Below, piece by piece: positions 1 through 9,200 of a stretch of DNA of 64,000 nt. Every line of letters begins with the position of its first letter. Positions within the stretch are counted from its first letter, which is position 1. The DNA comes from JAWKWH01 sp040830725 (GTDB lineage Bacteria > Pseudomonadota > Alphaproteobacteria > Rhizobiales > Rhizobiaceae). The notes under the pieces are model-generated. The model was given only the letters and a program-made list of their open reading frames with translations. It ran no database searches and was not told the origin of the DNA. The stretch is taken from NCBI GenBank assembly GCA_040830725.1, contig JBFOMG010000004.1, positions 18,076-82,075 on the forward strand. The letters are read 5' to 3'. Both the position numbers and the translations under genes were made by a program.

Positions 1-217
1 CTTCCGTGTCAGTCCGGTGCAATTCCAGAGTGACGGTTGCCGCGTGATATTCAACGGCGTCACCTTCTTTTCGCAGCACCTGCCAATTCGCAGGACCAGC
101 ACCGGGGAGGACTGATACAGCCTTCCAAGACCATTTGGCCCAACGCGTAACGCCCGGCAGCCGGCGCACGACAATACCGAGCGGCAAAGTCCGCATTCTT
201 TCAATTTTACCGGACAA
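1..217 (-). CDS. DUF3305 domain-containing protein (N-terminal part, runs off the window)
   Basis: Translating the complement gives an open frame to the window edge, with MRTLPLGIVVRRLPG near the start followed by a W-rich stretch (TRWAKWSWKAVSVLPG). This matches the start of the DUF3305 family, a small protein encoded beside DUF3306, TorD-like chaperone and formate dehydrogenase genes in alphaproteobacteria. I prefer the TTG start at 217 because GGGAGGA lies just upstream and the Glu-Arg-Met lead-in resembles family members; an ATG at 196 is the alternative. At least 72 residues are visible and the C-terminus is outside. It is divergent from the Fe-S protein at 571, so the two share the 218-570 control region. 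Function is unknown; an FDH assembly role is inferred from context only. Confidence 0.7.
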   Translation of the reverse strand, partial: MSGKIERMRTLPLGIVVRRLPGVTRWAKWSWKAVSVLPGAGPANWQVLRKEGDAVEYHAATVTLELHRTDTE

Positions 218-570
218 TGCTCCTCCCAAAGCCTGCGCGGATATTTGTGCACGAACAGAATGCAACATATTGCATTATTTGCAAGCTCCGGGAGCTGGAA
301 TGCTGCAATTGTGAAGACTGTATTCGACTAAAGTGTAAGATGCTTTTCCGGAGCATCCTGAAAACGCACATTTGCTGATGGTTGCGCGCCAAAAACCCTC
401 CGAATCGTCGTGACTCCAACGAGCTTTTGTCGCTCGGTTGAGAGCGGACAGTCGTGTGGCAGGAAATTAGGTTTCAAACGGCGGCTTTACTGCCGCGAAG
501 TTTCGTGACTAGTTTCACTGTTCGCACACGGGCAGGCAAGTGCCAAAAGTGAAGTAAGAATTTGAAAAAG
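218..570. other. Divergent intergenic control region between DUF3305 gene and Fe-S protein gene
   Basis: This stretch holds no convincing gene; a 70-residue minus-strand frame here lacks any recognisable feature. It must contain both divergent promoters. Visible elements are a cluster of TGCAA/TTGCA half-sites at 261-284 (listed separately) and a perfect 6-bp-arm palindrome AGCTCC-g-GGAGCT at 284-296. The half beyond 300 is otherwise plain. No -35/-10 pair could be assigned with confidence. Confidence 0.5.
261..284. promoter_or_regulatory. TTGCA-N5-TGCAA palindrome with 19-bp TGCAA repeat
   Basis: TGCAA occurs at 261-265 and 280-284, exactly 19 bp apart. TTGCA at 270-274 forms the palindrome TTGCA-TTATT-TGCAA (270-284) with the second copy. 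The same palindrome and the same 19-bp phasing recur upstream of the oxygenase gene (59230-59263), and the 19-bp phasing recurs upstream of the ABC transporter (61411-61453). A DNA-binding site is inferred; the binding protein is unknown. Confidence 0.4.
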
Positions 571-2547
571 ATGCCTAAACAATTGGTATTGTGTGACTGT
601 ATGGGTTCGCAAGACATTGACGTAGATGCCTTGTCGAGCGCTTGCGGTGGCATGAAGTGTTCCAACGTTCACACCGAGTTGTGTCTGAGCGAGATCGAAA
701 TTGCTGCCGAAGCGATCCGGTCCGGTGACGCGATTATTGCATGTCAACAGGAGCGGCGGCGGTTCGAGGACCTTGCCGCGGAATTGGAAATCGACCCGCC
801 CGGATTTGTAGACATTCGCGACCGGGCCGGCTGGTCTGCCGACAAAAATCCAAAAACCGCCAAAATGGCAGCACTTGTCGCCGAGGCTCAATTACCGGCG
901 CAACGGCAAAAGTTGTTCGACATCGTTTCGGAAGGTCTTTGCCTTGTCATGGGCGCCAGTGAGACTGCTTTGGAAGCCGCTGATCAATTGAGCAACCACC
1001 TGAGCGTCACGGTCCTTCTTCCACCGGAATTCGCCAAGGATAGCCAGATTGGCGCCGGCGCCAGGCAATTTGACATTGTGTTTGGCGATCTGCGGATCGC
1101 ATCAGGCTCGCTTGGCAATTTTGACCTTACAATCGACAAATTCACTGAGCCAGTACCAGGTGGGCGGGATTCATCCACCTGCACAGAAGCTCGCGACGGA
1201 GCGCAGTCACAATGCGATATCATTGTCGATCTGTCGGGTGCAGCACCTCTGTTTCCAGCCCACAAGAAACGTGACGGATATCTGCGCGCTGATCCCCGGT
1301 CAGCCGGTGCGGTCGCCAAAACAGTGCTGGATGCATCGCACCTTACCGGCACGTTCGAAAAACCGCTCCATGTAAGGCTGGACGAGCAATTATGCGCCCA
1401 TTCACGGGCGCAAAAAACGGGGTGTTCAAAGTGCCTGGACAATTGTCCGACCGGGGCGATTACGCCGAACGGAGACTTCGTCACCGTTGATCCAGCGATC
1501 TGTGCAGGCTGCGGCACTTGTTCCGCAATCTGTCCTTCCGGCGCAATCTCATATGATACACCAGCGCCAGCCGAAACGTTCAAGCGTATCGAAACACTGG
1601 CTTCCACCTATCGTAAAATTGCCAAATCGCCACCGAGGTTGCTGGTTCACGATGAAGACCATGGCCGCGAAATGATCTCGCTTTGCGCGCGCCACGATCG
1701 CGGCCTGCCTTCAGATGTAATCCCAATGGAAGTCTCGGCGCTCGCAGCGTTTGGACACGCCGAAATGTTGGCAGCCCTGGGTAGCGGATTTGCATCGGTA
1801 ACTGTGTTGCTGTCTCCGAATACCGATAATGATGCAGTCGAGCGTGAGCTTATGATCGTATCGGCCATTGGCGGGACGGGAGCCATCAATCTTCTGGACA
1901 TCGCCGATCCGGCCCACCTTGCGGATCACCTCTACAACCAGGCCGAACTCAATGATCCAGTGGTCAAGCCGGTTCTCCCACTGGGTTCCCGGCGCCAGGT
2001 AACCCGCCTAGCTGCAAAGGCCATCAGGCCCGATGTAAACACAATCGAATTACCCCAGGGCGCGCCCTATGGCACGATAATGGTCGATACTGAAGCATGC
2101 ACACTTTGTCTTGCCTGTGTGTCGCTCTGCCCGTCCGGTGCCCTGGGAGACAATACGGAATCTCCGCAACTTCGTCTTCAGGAAAGCGCGTGCCTGCAAT
2201 GTGGCCTGTGCAAAAACACCTGCCCGGAATCCGCTATTTCCCTGAAACCACAACTCAATCTTGCTGACGAGGCGCTGTCGCACCAAGTGCTGCACGAAGA
2301 AGAACCTTTTGCCTGCATCGAATGCGGAAAACCATTTGGCGTGAAATCCACGGTCATGCGGATCACCGAAAAACTGGCTGGCAAACATGCCATGTTCGAG
2401 AACTCAGACGCCGTGAAAATCATCCAGATGTGCGATGATTGCCGTGTGAATGCGCAGTTTCACTCCGAGAACAATCCATTTGCCGGCGGAGAGCGCCCAC
2501 GTGTACGCACAACAGACGACTACCTGTCGAAAAGACGGGATCATTGA
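571..2547 (+). CDS. Multi-[4Fe-4S] ferredoxin-domain protein of the formate dehydrogenase cluster
   Basis: A 658-residue protein with two pairs of ferredoxin motifs: CSKCLDNCPTGA (about 284-298) and CAGCGTCSAICPSG (about 310-323), then CTLCLACVSLCPSG (about 510-523) and CLQCGLCKNTCPES (about 540-553). A further CIECGKPFG (about 582) and CDDC (about 621) follow near the C-terminus. Each CxxCxxCxxxCP motif is expected to hold one [4Fe-4S] cluster. This arrangement is the long 4Fe-4S binding protein found with DUF3305/DUF3306 next to molybdenum formate dehydrogenase in Rhizobiales. It probably relays electrons or helps assemble the enzyme; that role is inferred. A TTG at 562 is an alternative start three codons upstream. 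The 3' end overlaps the convergent cytochrome gene by 7 bp. Confidence 0.8.
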   Translation: MPKQLVLCDCMGSQDIDVDALSSACGGMKCSNVHTELCLSEIEIAAEAIRSGDAIIACQQERRRFEDLAAELEIDPPGFVDIRDRAGWSADKNPKTAKMAALVAEAQLPAQRQKLFDIVSEGLCLVMGASETALEAADQLSNHLSVTVLLPPEFAKDSQIGAGARQFDIVFGDLRIASGSLGNFDLTIDKFTEPVPGGRDSSTCTEARDGAQSQCDIIVDLSGAAPLFPAHKKRDGYLRADPRSAGAVAKTVLDASHLTGTFEKPLHVRLDEQLCAHSRAQKTGCSKCLDNCPTGAITPNGDFVTVDPAICAGCGTCSAICPSGAISYDTPAPAETFKRIETLASTYRKIAKSPPRLLVHDEDHGREMISLCARHDRGLPSDVIPMEVSALAAFGHAEMLAALGSGFASVTVLLSPNTDNDAVERELMIVSAIGGTGAINLLDIADPAHLADHLYNQAELNDPVVKPVLPLGSRRQVTRLAAKAIRPDVNTIELPQGAPYGTIMVDTEACTLCLACVSLCPSGALGDNTESPQLRLQESACLQCGLCKNTCPESAISLKPQLNLADEALSHQVLHEEEPFACIECGKPFGVKSTVMRITEKLAGKHAMFENSDAVKIIQMCDDCRVNAQFHSENNPFAGGERPRVRTTDDYLSKRRDH

Positions 2548-3293
2548 TGTTTGATCGGCGCACCAAGATTAGCGGGGGAAATCGTCGCAGCGTAGGCCAT
2601 GATCGCCTCGAGATCTTCAAGCGTCATTTCCAACGGCGCGATCGGCGAAGGCCGCTGGGAGCTAAACGGCTCTGTGACTTCCTCGATCTGCGTGAATGCG
2701 GGGTGCGGGTTGAGCACGTAGAATGTCTGAAAACGCGCTTCCCAATCTTCAAAACTGCGCAAGAGCGAGAAGGATGGTGTGGATCCGATGGCGTTCATCC
2801 GGTTCGTTTCGTTAACGACGTGGCAGCGCCCACAATGGCGGAGGGACAACTTCTCTCCTGCAGCGGCGTCACCACCGTTCGAGACCACTTTTACCACGGC
2901 CACTTTCTTTGCCTGTGGCGAAAATGGCGCAACTCCATCCGGTTTGAACGAACCGATCGTCCGGCGTCCGACATCGGAAGCCAGCCATTTGGCAAACCGT
3001 TCGGCATGCGGCCGCCGGTCCGAGGCGGTAATTCCGAGATACCAGTTTTGCTCCACACCGCTGAATGCAATCGTTCCGGAGCTATCCGCAGAAAAACTCG
3101 CGTCCGCGGGTTCGCCAAAATTGACGACCGTGATGCGTATTCCGGTTTTCAGCGAAAAGCGCGGCAGCAAGTATTTGAGAAATCCCGTCTCGACAATATC
3201 GGGGTGTGCGCTGAGCTTGAATTCCCGCTCCTGCGCAACTGCAATGCCTGCGAAAACACCTGCAGATATTACCAATATGGCCAATCTGTGCAT
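2541..3293 (-). CDS. Secreted mono-haem cytochrome c-like protein
   Basis: The 250-residue product begins with a clear signal peptide (about residues 1-21, hydrophobic core ending AVAQE). A single haem-binding motif CGRCH lies at about 153-157. The region before the haem motif resembles the fold of periplasmic solute-binding proteins (LKYLLPRFSLKTGIRITVV), giving a two-part protein: binding-protein-like N-terminal half and cytochrome c C-terminal half. It should be periplasmic. Position inside the FDH accessory cluster suggests it receives or delivers electrons there, but no direct evidence is visible. It converges with the Fe-S gene, overlapping it by 7 bp, and is divergent from the DUF6494 operon. 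Confidence 0.7.
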   Translation of the reverse strand: MHRLAILVISAGVFAGIAVAQEREFKLSAHPDIVETGFLKYLLPRFSLKTGIRITVVNFGEPADASFSADSSGTIAFSGVEQNWYLGITASDRRPHAERFAKWLASDVGRRTIGSFKPDGVAPFSPQAKKVAVVKVVSNGGDAAAGEKLSLRHCGRCHVVNETNRMNAIGSTPSFSLLRSFEDWEARFQTFYVLNPHPAFTQIEEVTEPFSSQRPSPIAPLEMTLEDLEAIMAYAATISPANLGAPIKHQ

Positions 3294-3394
3294 CGATTAA
3301 TCCCGGTTTGCATCCCATCCCGGACCAATGAAGCGTAAATTGCACAGGACGATAAGGTCAATGCTCGTGATTCTATTGAAGGAGGGAGAGAACC

Positions 3395-3589
3395 TTGAGT
3401 GACGAATTCAACATGTCGATGCGAAAATTTTTAAAACAGGTCGGCGTAACATCACAGCAAGCTATCGAGAACGCGATGCGAAGCGCCGAGGCTACCGGTG
3501 GGAAAAGCTATAAGGTGAAGGTGGTTTTGACGATCGAAGAAGTTGGCCTGGAACACGTTGTCGATGGATCAATCGAGGGTCCTGAGTGA
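3395..3589 (+). CDS. DUF6494 family small protein
   Basis: A 64-residue protein whose N-terminus (FNMSMRKFLKQVGVTSQQ) matches the short DUF6494 family usually encoded beside Mrp and FDH accessory genes. The start is TTG with a strong GGAGGGA ribosome-binding site about 9 bases upstream; no ATG in frame is better placed. It is acidic towards the C-terminus and has no Cys or membrane segment. It is the first gene of an operon with mrp, the ligase-like gene and DUF6505: the next gene starts 1 base after its stop. The function is unknown. Confidence 0.72.
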   Translation: MSDEFNMSMRKFLKQVGVTSQQAIENAMRSAEATGGKSYKVKVVLTIEEVGLEHVVDGSIEGPE

Positions 3590-3590
3590 C

Positions 3591-4682
3591 GTGAGCCTCA
3601 GCCGCGAAATAATCCATTCTGCGCTCAAGCCAGTCATCGACCCGGCTTCAAGGAGCGATATCGTTGCAGCAAACATCATCGACGACCTGGTGATCGATGA
3701 TGACGGTGTCCGGCTGGTGCTCACCGTTGACCCATCATTCGCCGCTGAAATGGAAGCTGTTCGAGCAGCAGCAGAAAAGCGCATTAGCGCGGTGGCCGGC
3801 CGACGAAAAGTGACGGTCATTCTGACTGCGCATAGCGATGCACCGTCCGCCACAACCGGTCCGGATGATGATGAGCGCTCGCATGAATCCCCCCGCGAGA
3901 ATGGAGCGGCCGGACCAGAAACAATACCGGGCATCGATCGCATCATTGCGGTTGCGTCGGGCAAGGGCGGGGTTGGCAAATCGACCGTTGCAGCGAATTT
4001 GGCATGCGCATTGGCACTTGGTGGTCACCGCGTCGGTCTGCTGGATGCAGATGTTTACGGCCCGTCACAACCCCGGATGCTTGGTATATCGGGCCGGCCG
4101 GCATCGCCGGACGGGCAGATGATCCTTCCGTTGCGCGGCCACGGGGTTACCTTGATGTCGATCGGCTTGCTTGCAGAGGAAGGCGAAGCAGTGGCTTGGC
4201 GGGGCCCGATGCTGATGGGAGCGCTGCAACAGATGCTGTCAAAAGTGCAGTGGGGGGCGCTTGACGCGTTGCTGGTGGATCTGCCGCCCGGGACTGGCGA
4301 CGTTCAGATGACACTTGCACAGACGGTTCGGGTTGACGGCGCAATCGTCGTTTCGACCCCGCAGGACATTGCCTTGCTCGACGCCCGAAAGGGGATCGAC
4401 ATGTTCCGGCAAATGAATGTTCCGATATTTGGCCTGATTGAGAACATGTCGTCCCACATATGTTCGAAATGCGGTCACGAAGAGCACATTTTCGGGCATG
4501 GCGGCGTCAAGGCCGAAGCGGAAAAACTGGATGTACCGCTGTTGGGAACAATTCCCTTGCTGATGGACATTCGCACCGCATCAGACGACGGAACACCGAT
4601 CGTAATTTCAATGCCTGAAAGCGCGGCCGCCGCTGCTTTCTCAGACATTGCCAGCAAGATCATTAAGGGCGAAGTCAAGTGA
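3591..4682 (+). CDS. apbC: Mrp/NBP35-family Fe-S cluster carrier ATPase
   Basis: A 363-residue P-loop ATPase. An N-terminal MIP18/DUF59-type region (REIIHSALKPVIDP) is followed by the deviant Walker A GKGGVGKST (about 124-132), the DADVYGPSQP switch region, DLPPGTGD, and a CSKC pair (about 291-294) that holds a bridging [4Fe-4S] cluster between two subunits in this family. Mrp proteins carry Fe-S clusters to apo-targets, which fits its place among Fe-S and FDH genes. I chose GTG 3591, immediately after the DUF6494 stop, because the sequence aligns with the usual Mrp N-terminus from there; ATG 3564 or 3543 would overlap the upstream gene. It overlaps the next gene by 4 bp. Confidence 0.9.
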   Translation: MSLSREIIHSALKPVIDPASRSDIVAANIIDDLVIDDDGVRLVLTVDPSFAAEMEAVRAAAEKRISAVAGRRKVTVILTAHSDAPSATTGPDDDERSHESPRENGAAGPETIPGIDRIIAVASGKGGVGKSTVAANLACALALGGHRVGLLDADVYGPSQPRMLGISGRPASPDGQMILPLRGHGVTLMSIGLLAEEGEAVAWRGPMLMGALQQMLSKVQWGALDALLVDLPPGTGDVQMTLAQTVRVDGAIVVSTPQDIALLDARKGIDMFRQMNVPIFGLIENMSSHICSKCGHEEHIFGHGGVKAEAEKLDVPLLGTIPLLMDIRTASDDGTPIVISMPESAAAAAFSDIASKIIKGEVK

Positions 4683-5386
4683 GCAGCCTTGTTTTCCCGC
4701 CTCTGATGAGCGGACAGGAGGTCGAGGCAAATGTCGACCCGTTCGAAAATGCCTGTGGCAGGGCTGCGCTCGGCTGCGATTCCGGTCTCGTCGTCTATCG
4801 CTTTGATCCGGATTGGTTGCGCGCAGCAATCGTCTTCGCGCCCGAAGTCCCGCTTGAGGACGCTGTTGTGATGATGCCCGCCTGCGGTGTCGGATTTCAA
4901 AATGCGCTTGGAGCGCTGGCGCCGCCGGAGGTCGCTGTTCATCTGGAGTGGAGCGGCGGCATCCGCGTCAATGGCGCAGCTTGCGGCCGATTGAGGATGG
5001 CGGCATCGAGCAAAGTTCCCAGCGTTGAACCGGATTGGCTGATTGTGGGGATCGAGATACCGCTACTGCCTGCCGGCGATTCCCCCGGGAACGACCCCGC
5101 ACGAACCACGCTCTTCGAGGAAGGCTGTGCGGAAGTCGAGCCGCCCCGGTTGCTGGAAAGCTGGACAAAACACACGCTGGTCTGGATCAACCGGTGGGTA
5201 GGCGAAGGCGTCGAGCCGCTGCACGAGGCATGGCGTGGATTGGCGCATAATATGGGTGAAGAAACCGCAGAACTCGGCCACAGTGGCGTTTTCCTGGGCG
5301 TCGATGAACGGTTTGGAATGTTGTTGAGAAAAGGCGATGACACAGACCTCCTGCCGCTGACATTACTGCTGGAGGGCGAAGAATGA
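4679..5386 (+). CDS. Biotin/lipoate--protein ligase family protein (DUF4444-type)
   Basis: The 235-residue product resembles the compact BPL/LplA/LipB-like proteins with a C-terminal DUF4444 region found in alphaproteobacterial FDH clusters. Visible landmarks are the N-terminal FPPLMSGQEVEANVDPFENAC, the central HLEWSGGIRVNGAACG (a strand-turn segment like that near the biotinyl-AMP site), and a C-terminal GVFLGVDERFGMLLRKGD module. The canonical biotin-ligase GRGRxG loop is not evident, so it may bind rather than transfer a cofactor. The GTG start overlaps the mrp stop (GTGA), and the stop overlaps the next ATG (ATGA), showing tight translational coupling. A role in FDH maturation is inferred from context. 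Confidence 0.68.
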   Translation: MSSLVFPPLMSGQEVEANVDPFENACGRAALGCDSGLVVYRFDPDWLRAAIVFAPEVPLEDAVVMMPACGVGFQNALGALAPPEVAVHLEWSGGIRVNGAACGRLRMAASSKVPSVEPDWLIVGIEIPLLPAGDSPGNDPARTTLFEEGCAEVEPPRLLESWTKHTLVWINRWVGEGVEPLHEAWRGLAHNMGEETAELGHSGVFLGVDERFGMLLRKGDDTDLLPLTLLLEGEE

Positions 5387-5859
5387 ATCTCGCGCGGGCA
5401 ATTCATGTCGATGAAAGCGACATGCACGTGTTTGCCCAACCGGCCCGCACCGGCGAATGGTGCATTTCAGGCGGCTTTGAATTCTCGAACTGGACCGAAG
5501 CGGATCTGACCGGCAAGGCGCGGCAGGCATTTGCGAATGGCTGGCTCGGTGTTGAGACGTTCGGGCGTGTGACCTTCGTTGCCGTGACCAAAATCGAACA
5601 GCACGAATTGGAAGGCCTGACCGAACAATTGGCCAAGCATTTCGTCGAAACCTATGGCGCTCCATCAATGGACGCCGCGATGCCGGTCGCAATGCAAGAA
5701 CTGGAGCATATGGCGGAGCTGTGTCGCGAACACCCTGCAAACACAATGATCACCGTCCATCGAGAGCTGGGCGAGGACGGCGTGAGAGAGAGTTTCCGCA
5801 CGATCGCTCCGCAATCGGCAGGACTGGAGCAATTCGCAGTGCATGGATCTGGTGCATAG
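5383..5859 (+). CDS. DUF6505 family protein
   Basis: A 158-residue soluble protein without signal peptide. Its N-terminus (RAIHVDESDMHVFAQPA, then GEWCISGGFEF and KARQAFANGWLG) matches the DUF6505 family, which travels with DUF6494, Mrp and the ligase-like gene in FDH clusters. It is the last gene of the 3395-5859 operon and is coupled to the preceding gene by a 4-bp ATGA overlap. No catalytic motif is recognisable. The recurrent neighbourhood suggests a dedicated maturation or stability factor for formate dehydrogenase; this is inference. Confidence 0.68.
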   Translation: MNLARAIHVDESDMHVFAQPARTGEWCISGGFEFSNWTEADLTGKARQAFANGWLGVETFGRVTFVAVTKIEQHELEGLTEQLAKHFVETYGAPSMDAAMPVAMQELEHMAELCREHPANTMITVHRELGEDGVRESFRTIAPQSAGLEQFAVHGSGA

Positions 5860-5990
5860 CGAATGCGCCACGACTGTGTACTTGCCCTTAATGTTTGGGT
5901 GCAGAACCTGAACAATCAATGAATATGCGCCTCAGTCGGAGTTCAGCCGCAGAACGCATACTTGGCTGGAATTCAAGGGAGGACGAGTTC

Positions 5991-6224
5991 ATGTTCAGCC
6001 GATCCACAATCACATTTTCCGCCGTAACCATTATTGCTGCGTCTCTCTTTGCTGGGCAGCCAGTGCCAGCACATGCGGCAGCCTTAGACAACAGCGCCAG
6101 CGAAGCCCAATTCGGCGATCAAGAGTATTTTCCTCTTCGCAGGTGCTATTTGCATCTAATCAGATACAGAAATACCGGACTCAGGTACCATCTGAGAAAA
6201 TATTACAGATGCATGAGGCGTTAG
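5991..6224 (+). CDS. Small secreted protein, unknown
   Basis: A 77-residue frame starts at ATG 5991 with a good AGGGAGGA ribosome-binding site about 8 bases upstream. Residues 1-24 form a signal peptide (FSAVTIIAASLFAG core, cleavage near AHA-AAL). The short mature part ends in a basic, Tyr/Arg-rich tail (LRYHLRKYYRCMRR). I recognise no family. The frame can be extended upstream to 5895 but the RBS and signal peptide favour 5991. It lies between the DUF6505 operon and the convergent putA gene and looks monocistronic. Confidence 0.5.
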   Translation: MFSRSTITFSAVTIIAASLFAGQPVPAHAAALDNSASEAQFGDQEYFPLRRCYLHLIRYRNTGLRYHLRKYYRCMRR

Positions 6225-6261
6225 ACCCTGTAATTAGGGCAGCATGCGGTGGTGACACGGT

Positions 6262-9200
6262 TCACCCCGCCGCAGCCAACAGGCTGGCATTGCCACCTGC
6301 GGCGGTCGTGTCGACGCAGACTGCCCGTTCATGGGCATGGGCAACTGCATCCAGCGGTTCACTGATCATCCGGACGATCGGCCCGTCACGGCCTGCCAAT
6401 AATTTGCGGATATCGCGGGTCATGGCAGGCGATCCACAGAAAGCCACCGCGTCGACAGCCAGTGTGGATATCTCCTCCAACTTCGGCGACCCATCCACGA
6501 CGATCAGCGGCAGGCTTTTGACTTTCGACAGCACCGCAAGGGACTGCCTGGCACCCTCAGACACGGCGATGACCGAGTTTCCCGCTGCCAGCGCCAGGAC
6601 CGTTTGATTGAGCAGTGCGTCCGGATCGGGCCCGAGACAAAGAACGTTGCCGCGCGGATGCAATGCGAGCGAATTGGCCTCTCCGGTCGGTCCGGGCAAA
6701 TCAACAGGGCCGAAATCGAGCGATGCAGCGGCGGCGACAGCGCTGGCAGCGCGACCCCGCAGCGCTTTTCGCAGAATTGCAATTCTGTCCTGGCGAAGCT
6801 GCCATTCACCGGCTTCAGCAAAGGCTTTCGGCAGATCAGTCTTACCAGTTTTTACCTCCGGTTCTCCGGTCACCCCAGCGTCAACTGACTTCCTGAACCT
6901 GCGCAGATAATGCGGGCCGCCGGCCTTTGGGCCTGTGCCTGACAGTCCCTCTCCGCCAAATGGTTGGGAGCCAACGATAGCGCCGATCTGGTTGCGATTG
7001 ACGTAGACATTGCCGGCGTGGACCTGATCGATAACGTCTTGAACGCGGCCCTCAATGCGAGTGTGCAGCCCAAAAGTCAGACCATATCCGCGGGCGTTGA
7101 CATCATCGATGACTTTGCCGATTTGCTCAGCTTCGAACGTCGCCACATGAAGCACTGGTCCGAATATCTCTCGGTCCATATCACCAATGCCGTTCACCTT
7201 GATGATATGTGGTGCAACGAATAGACCCTCTTCAGGCACCTCCAGTCTGGCGATCACCCTGCCCTCCTGTTCCGCCGCTTGGCAGTAATCAAGGATGGAT
7301 TGCCGGGCTTCCTGGTCGATCACCGGCCCGACATCGCTGGACAGCTGCCAAGGGTCGCCAACCGATAGCGCGTTCATCGCACCGGTAAGCATTTCGAGCA
7401 CTTTTGGCGCCACATCGTGTTGCACATACAGGATGCGAAGGGCTGAACATCGCTGGCCGGCACTTTGAAACGAAGACGCAACAATATCTCGCACCGCCTG
7501 CTCGGGAAGCGCGGTTGAATCGACGATCATCGCGTTCAGTCCGCCGGTTTCGGCGATCAGCATCGCGTCAGGTGGGGCAGAATTTGCCAGTTGAGCTTCG
7601 ATAAGCTTGGCGACTTCCGTGGAGCCGGTGAAACAGACGCCGGCAATGCGCGGATCAGCAACCAGCGGCCCACCGACTGACGGTCCATCGCCCGGCAACA
7701 GTTGAATGACGTGTTCGGGGATGCCGGCTTCAAGCATCAACCCGACCGCGCGGGCTGCAATCAGCGGCGTCTGCTCGGCAGGTTTTGCAATCACTGCATT
7801 TCCGGTTACCAGCGCTGCTGCGATCTGGCCGGTAAAGATCGCCAGCGGAAAATTCCACGGCGAAATACAGACGATCACTCCGCGGGCGATTGTATCGCGC
7901 TCGGCTTTCAGAGCTTCATTGGCATAGTACCGCAGGAAATCGACCGCCTCGCGCACCTCCGCAATACCGTCTGCGAGTGTTTTCCCTGCCTCCCGGGCGG
8001 TGAGCGCGAAGAACTCGGCGGCGTTTTCCTCATAATGATCGGCAATGCGCCTGAGGATTTCGGCACGATCGCTCACCGGTCTGGCAGACCAGTCAGGTTG
8101 AGCGGCGACGGCCCTGCCGATCGCTTCTGTGGCAATCCCGGCATTGGCTTCGGTAACTTCACCGACAGTCTCGACAGGACGCGCAGGATTGGCAACATCG
8201 CGCGCCTTGCCGCCTTCAACCTGCGGGATCGGCCCTGACTTCCAGCAATGAGGCTGTTCAAACAGCTTGCGGTTGTTTTCGATTACCGACACAGCGTTGC
8301 GGTCGAAAATATCCCAACCGCGCGAATTTACCCGTTCCGGACCGAAGATGCGCGAAGGATGCTGAATAACCGGATTGACCGCGCTCTGCCCTTCTGCCAG
8401 CGCAACCGGATCGCTTGCTATCTCCTCTGCACTGACTGCCTCATCGACGATCTGGTGTACGAAAGAAGAGTTAGCGCCGTTTTCCAACAAACGCCGCACA
8501 AGATAGGCCAGCAGGTCCTCATGCGCCCCTACCGGTGCATAGATCCGGCAGCGCGTGCCTTCAGCTTTTCTGATTTCCTCGTGCAGCGCATCGCCCATGC
8601 CGTGAAGGCGCTGAAACTCGTATAGCGTCCGGTCTTCCGCCATTTCCAGGATTGCCGCAGCAGTGTGTGCGTTGTGGGTGGCAAATTGCGGATAGATGCG
8701 ATCGGTCAAACCGAGCAGTTTTCGCGCACAGGCAAGATAGGAAATGTCGGTGTTGCATTTGCGGGTGAAGACCGGAAAGCCCTCAAGTCCAAGCACTTGC
8801 GCCCGCTTGATCTCGGTATCCCAATAGGCGCCCTTGACCAATCGCACCATCACCTTGCGGTCAAGGCGCTCCGCCAAATTGTGCAACCAGTCAATGACGA
8901 AGGGTGCACGCGGTCCATAGGCCTGAACAACGACACCGAAGCCTTCCCAACCTGCCAGCGATTTATCCCCCAGCACCGTTTCGATGACGTCCAGCGACAG
9001 ATCGAGCCGGTCGGCCTCCTCCGCGTCGATATTCAAGCCCATGCGTGCGTCGCGAGCCTCCTGGCAGAGATCCAGAAGCCGCGCCGACAGTTCCGGAAGC
9101 ATGCGTTCGCGCTGCGGCTCTTCATAACGCGGATGCAGCGCCGACAATTTGACCGATATGCCCGGATTGGTGCGGATGTCGTCGCGGTTGGATTCCCGCT

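Noticed and set aside
2439..3338. 299-codon plus-strand frame opposite the cytochrome gene
   Set aside because: The minus strand encodes a protein with signal peptide and CGRCH haem motif; the plus frame is its shadow.
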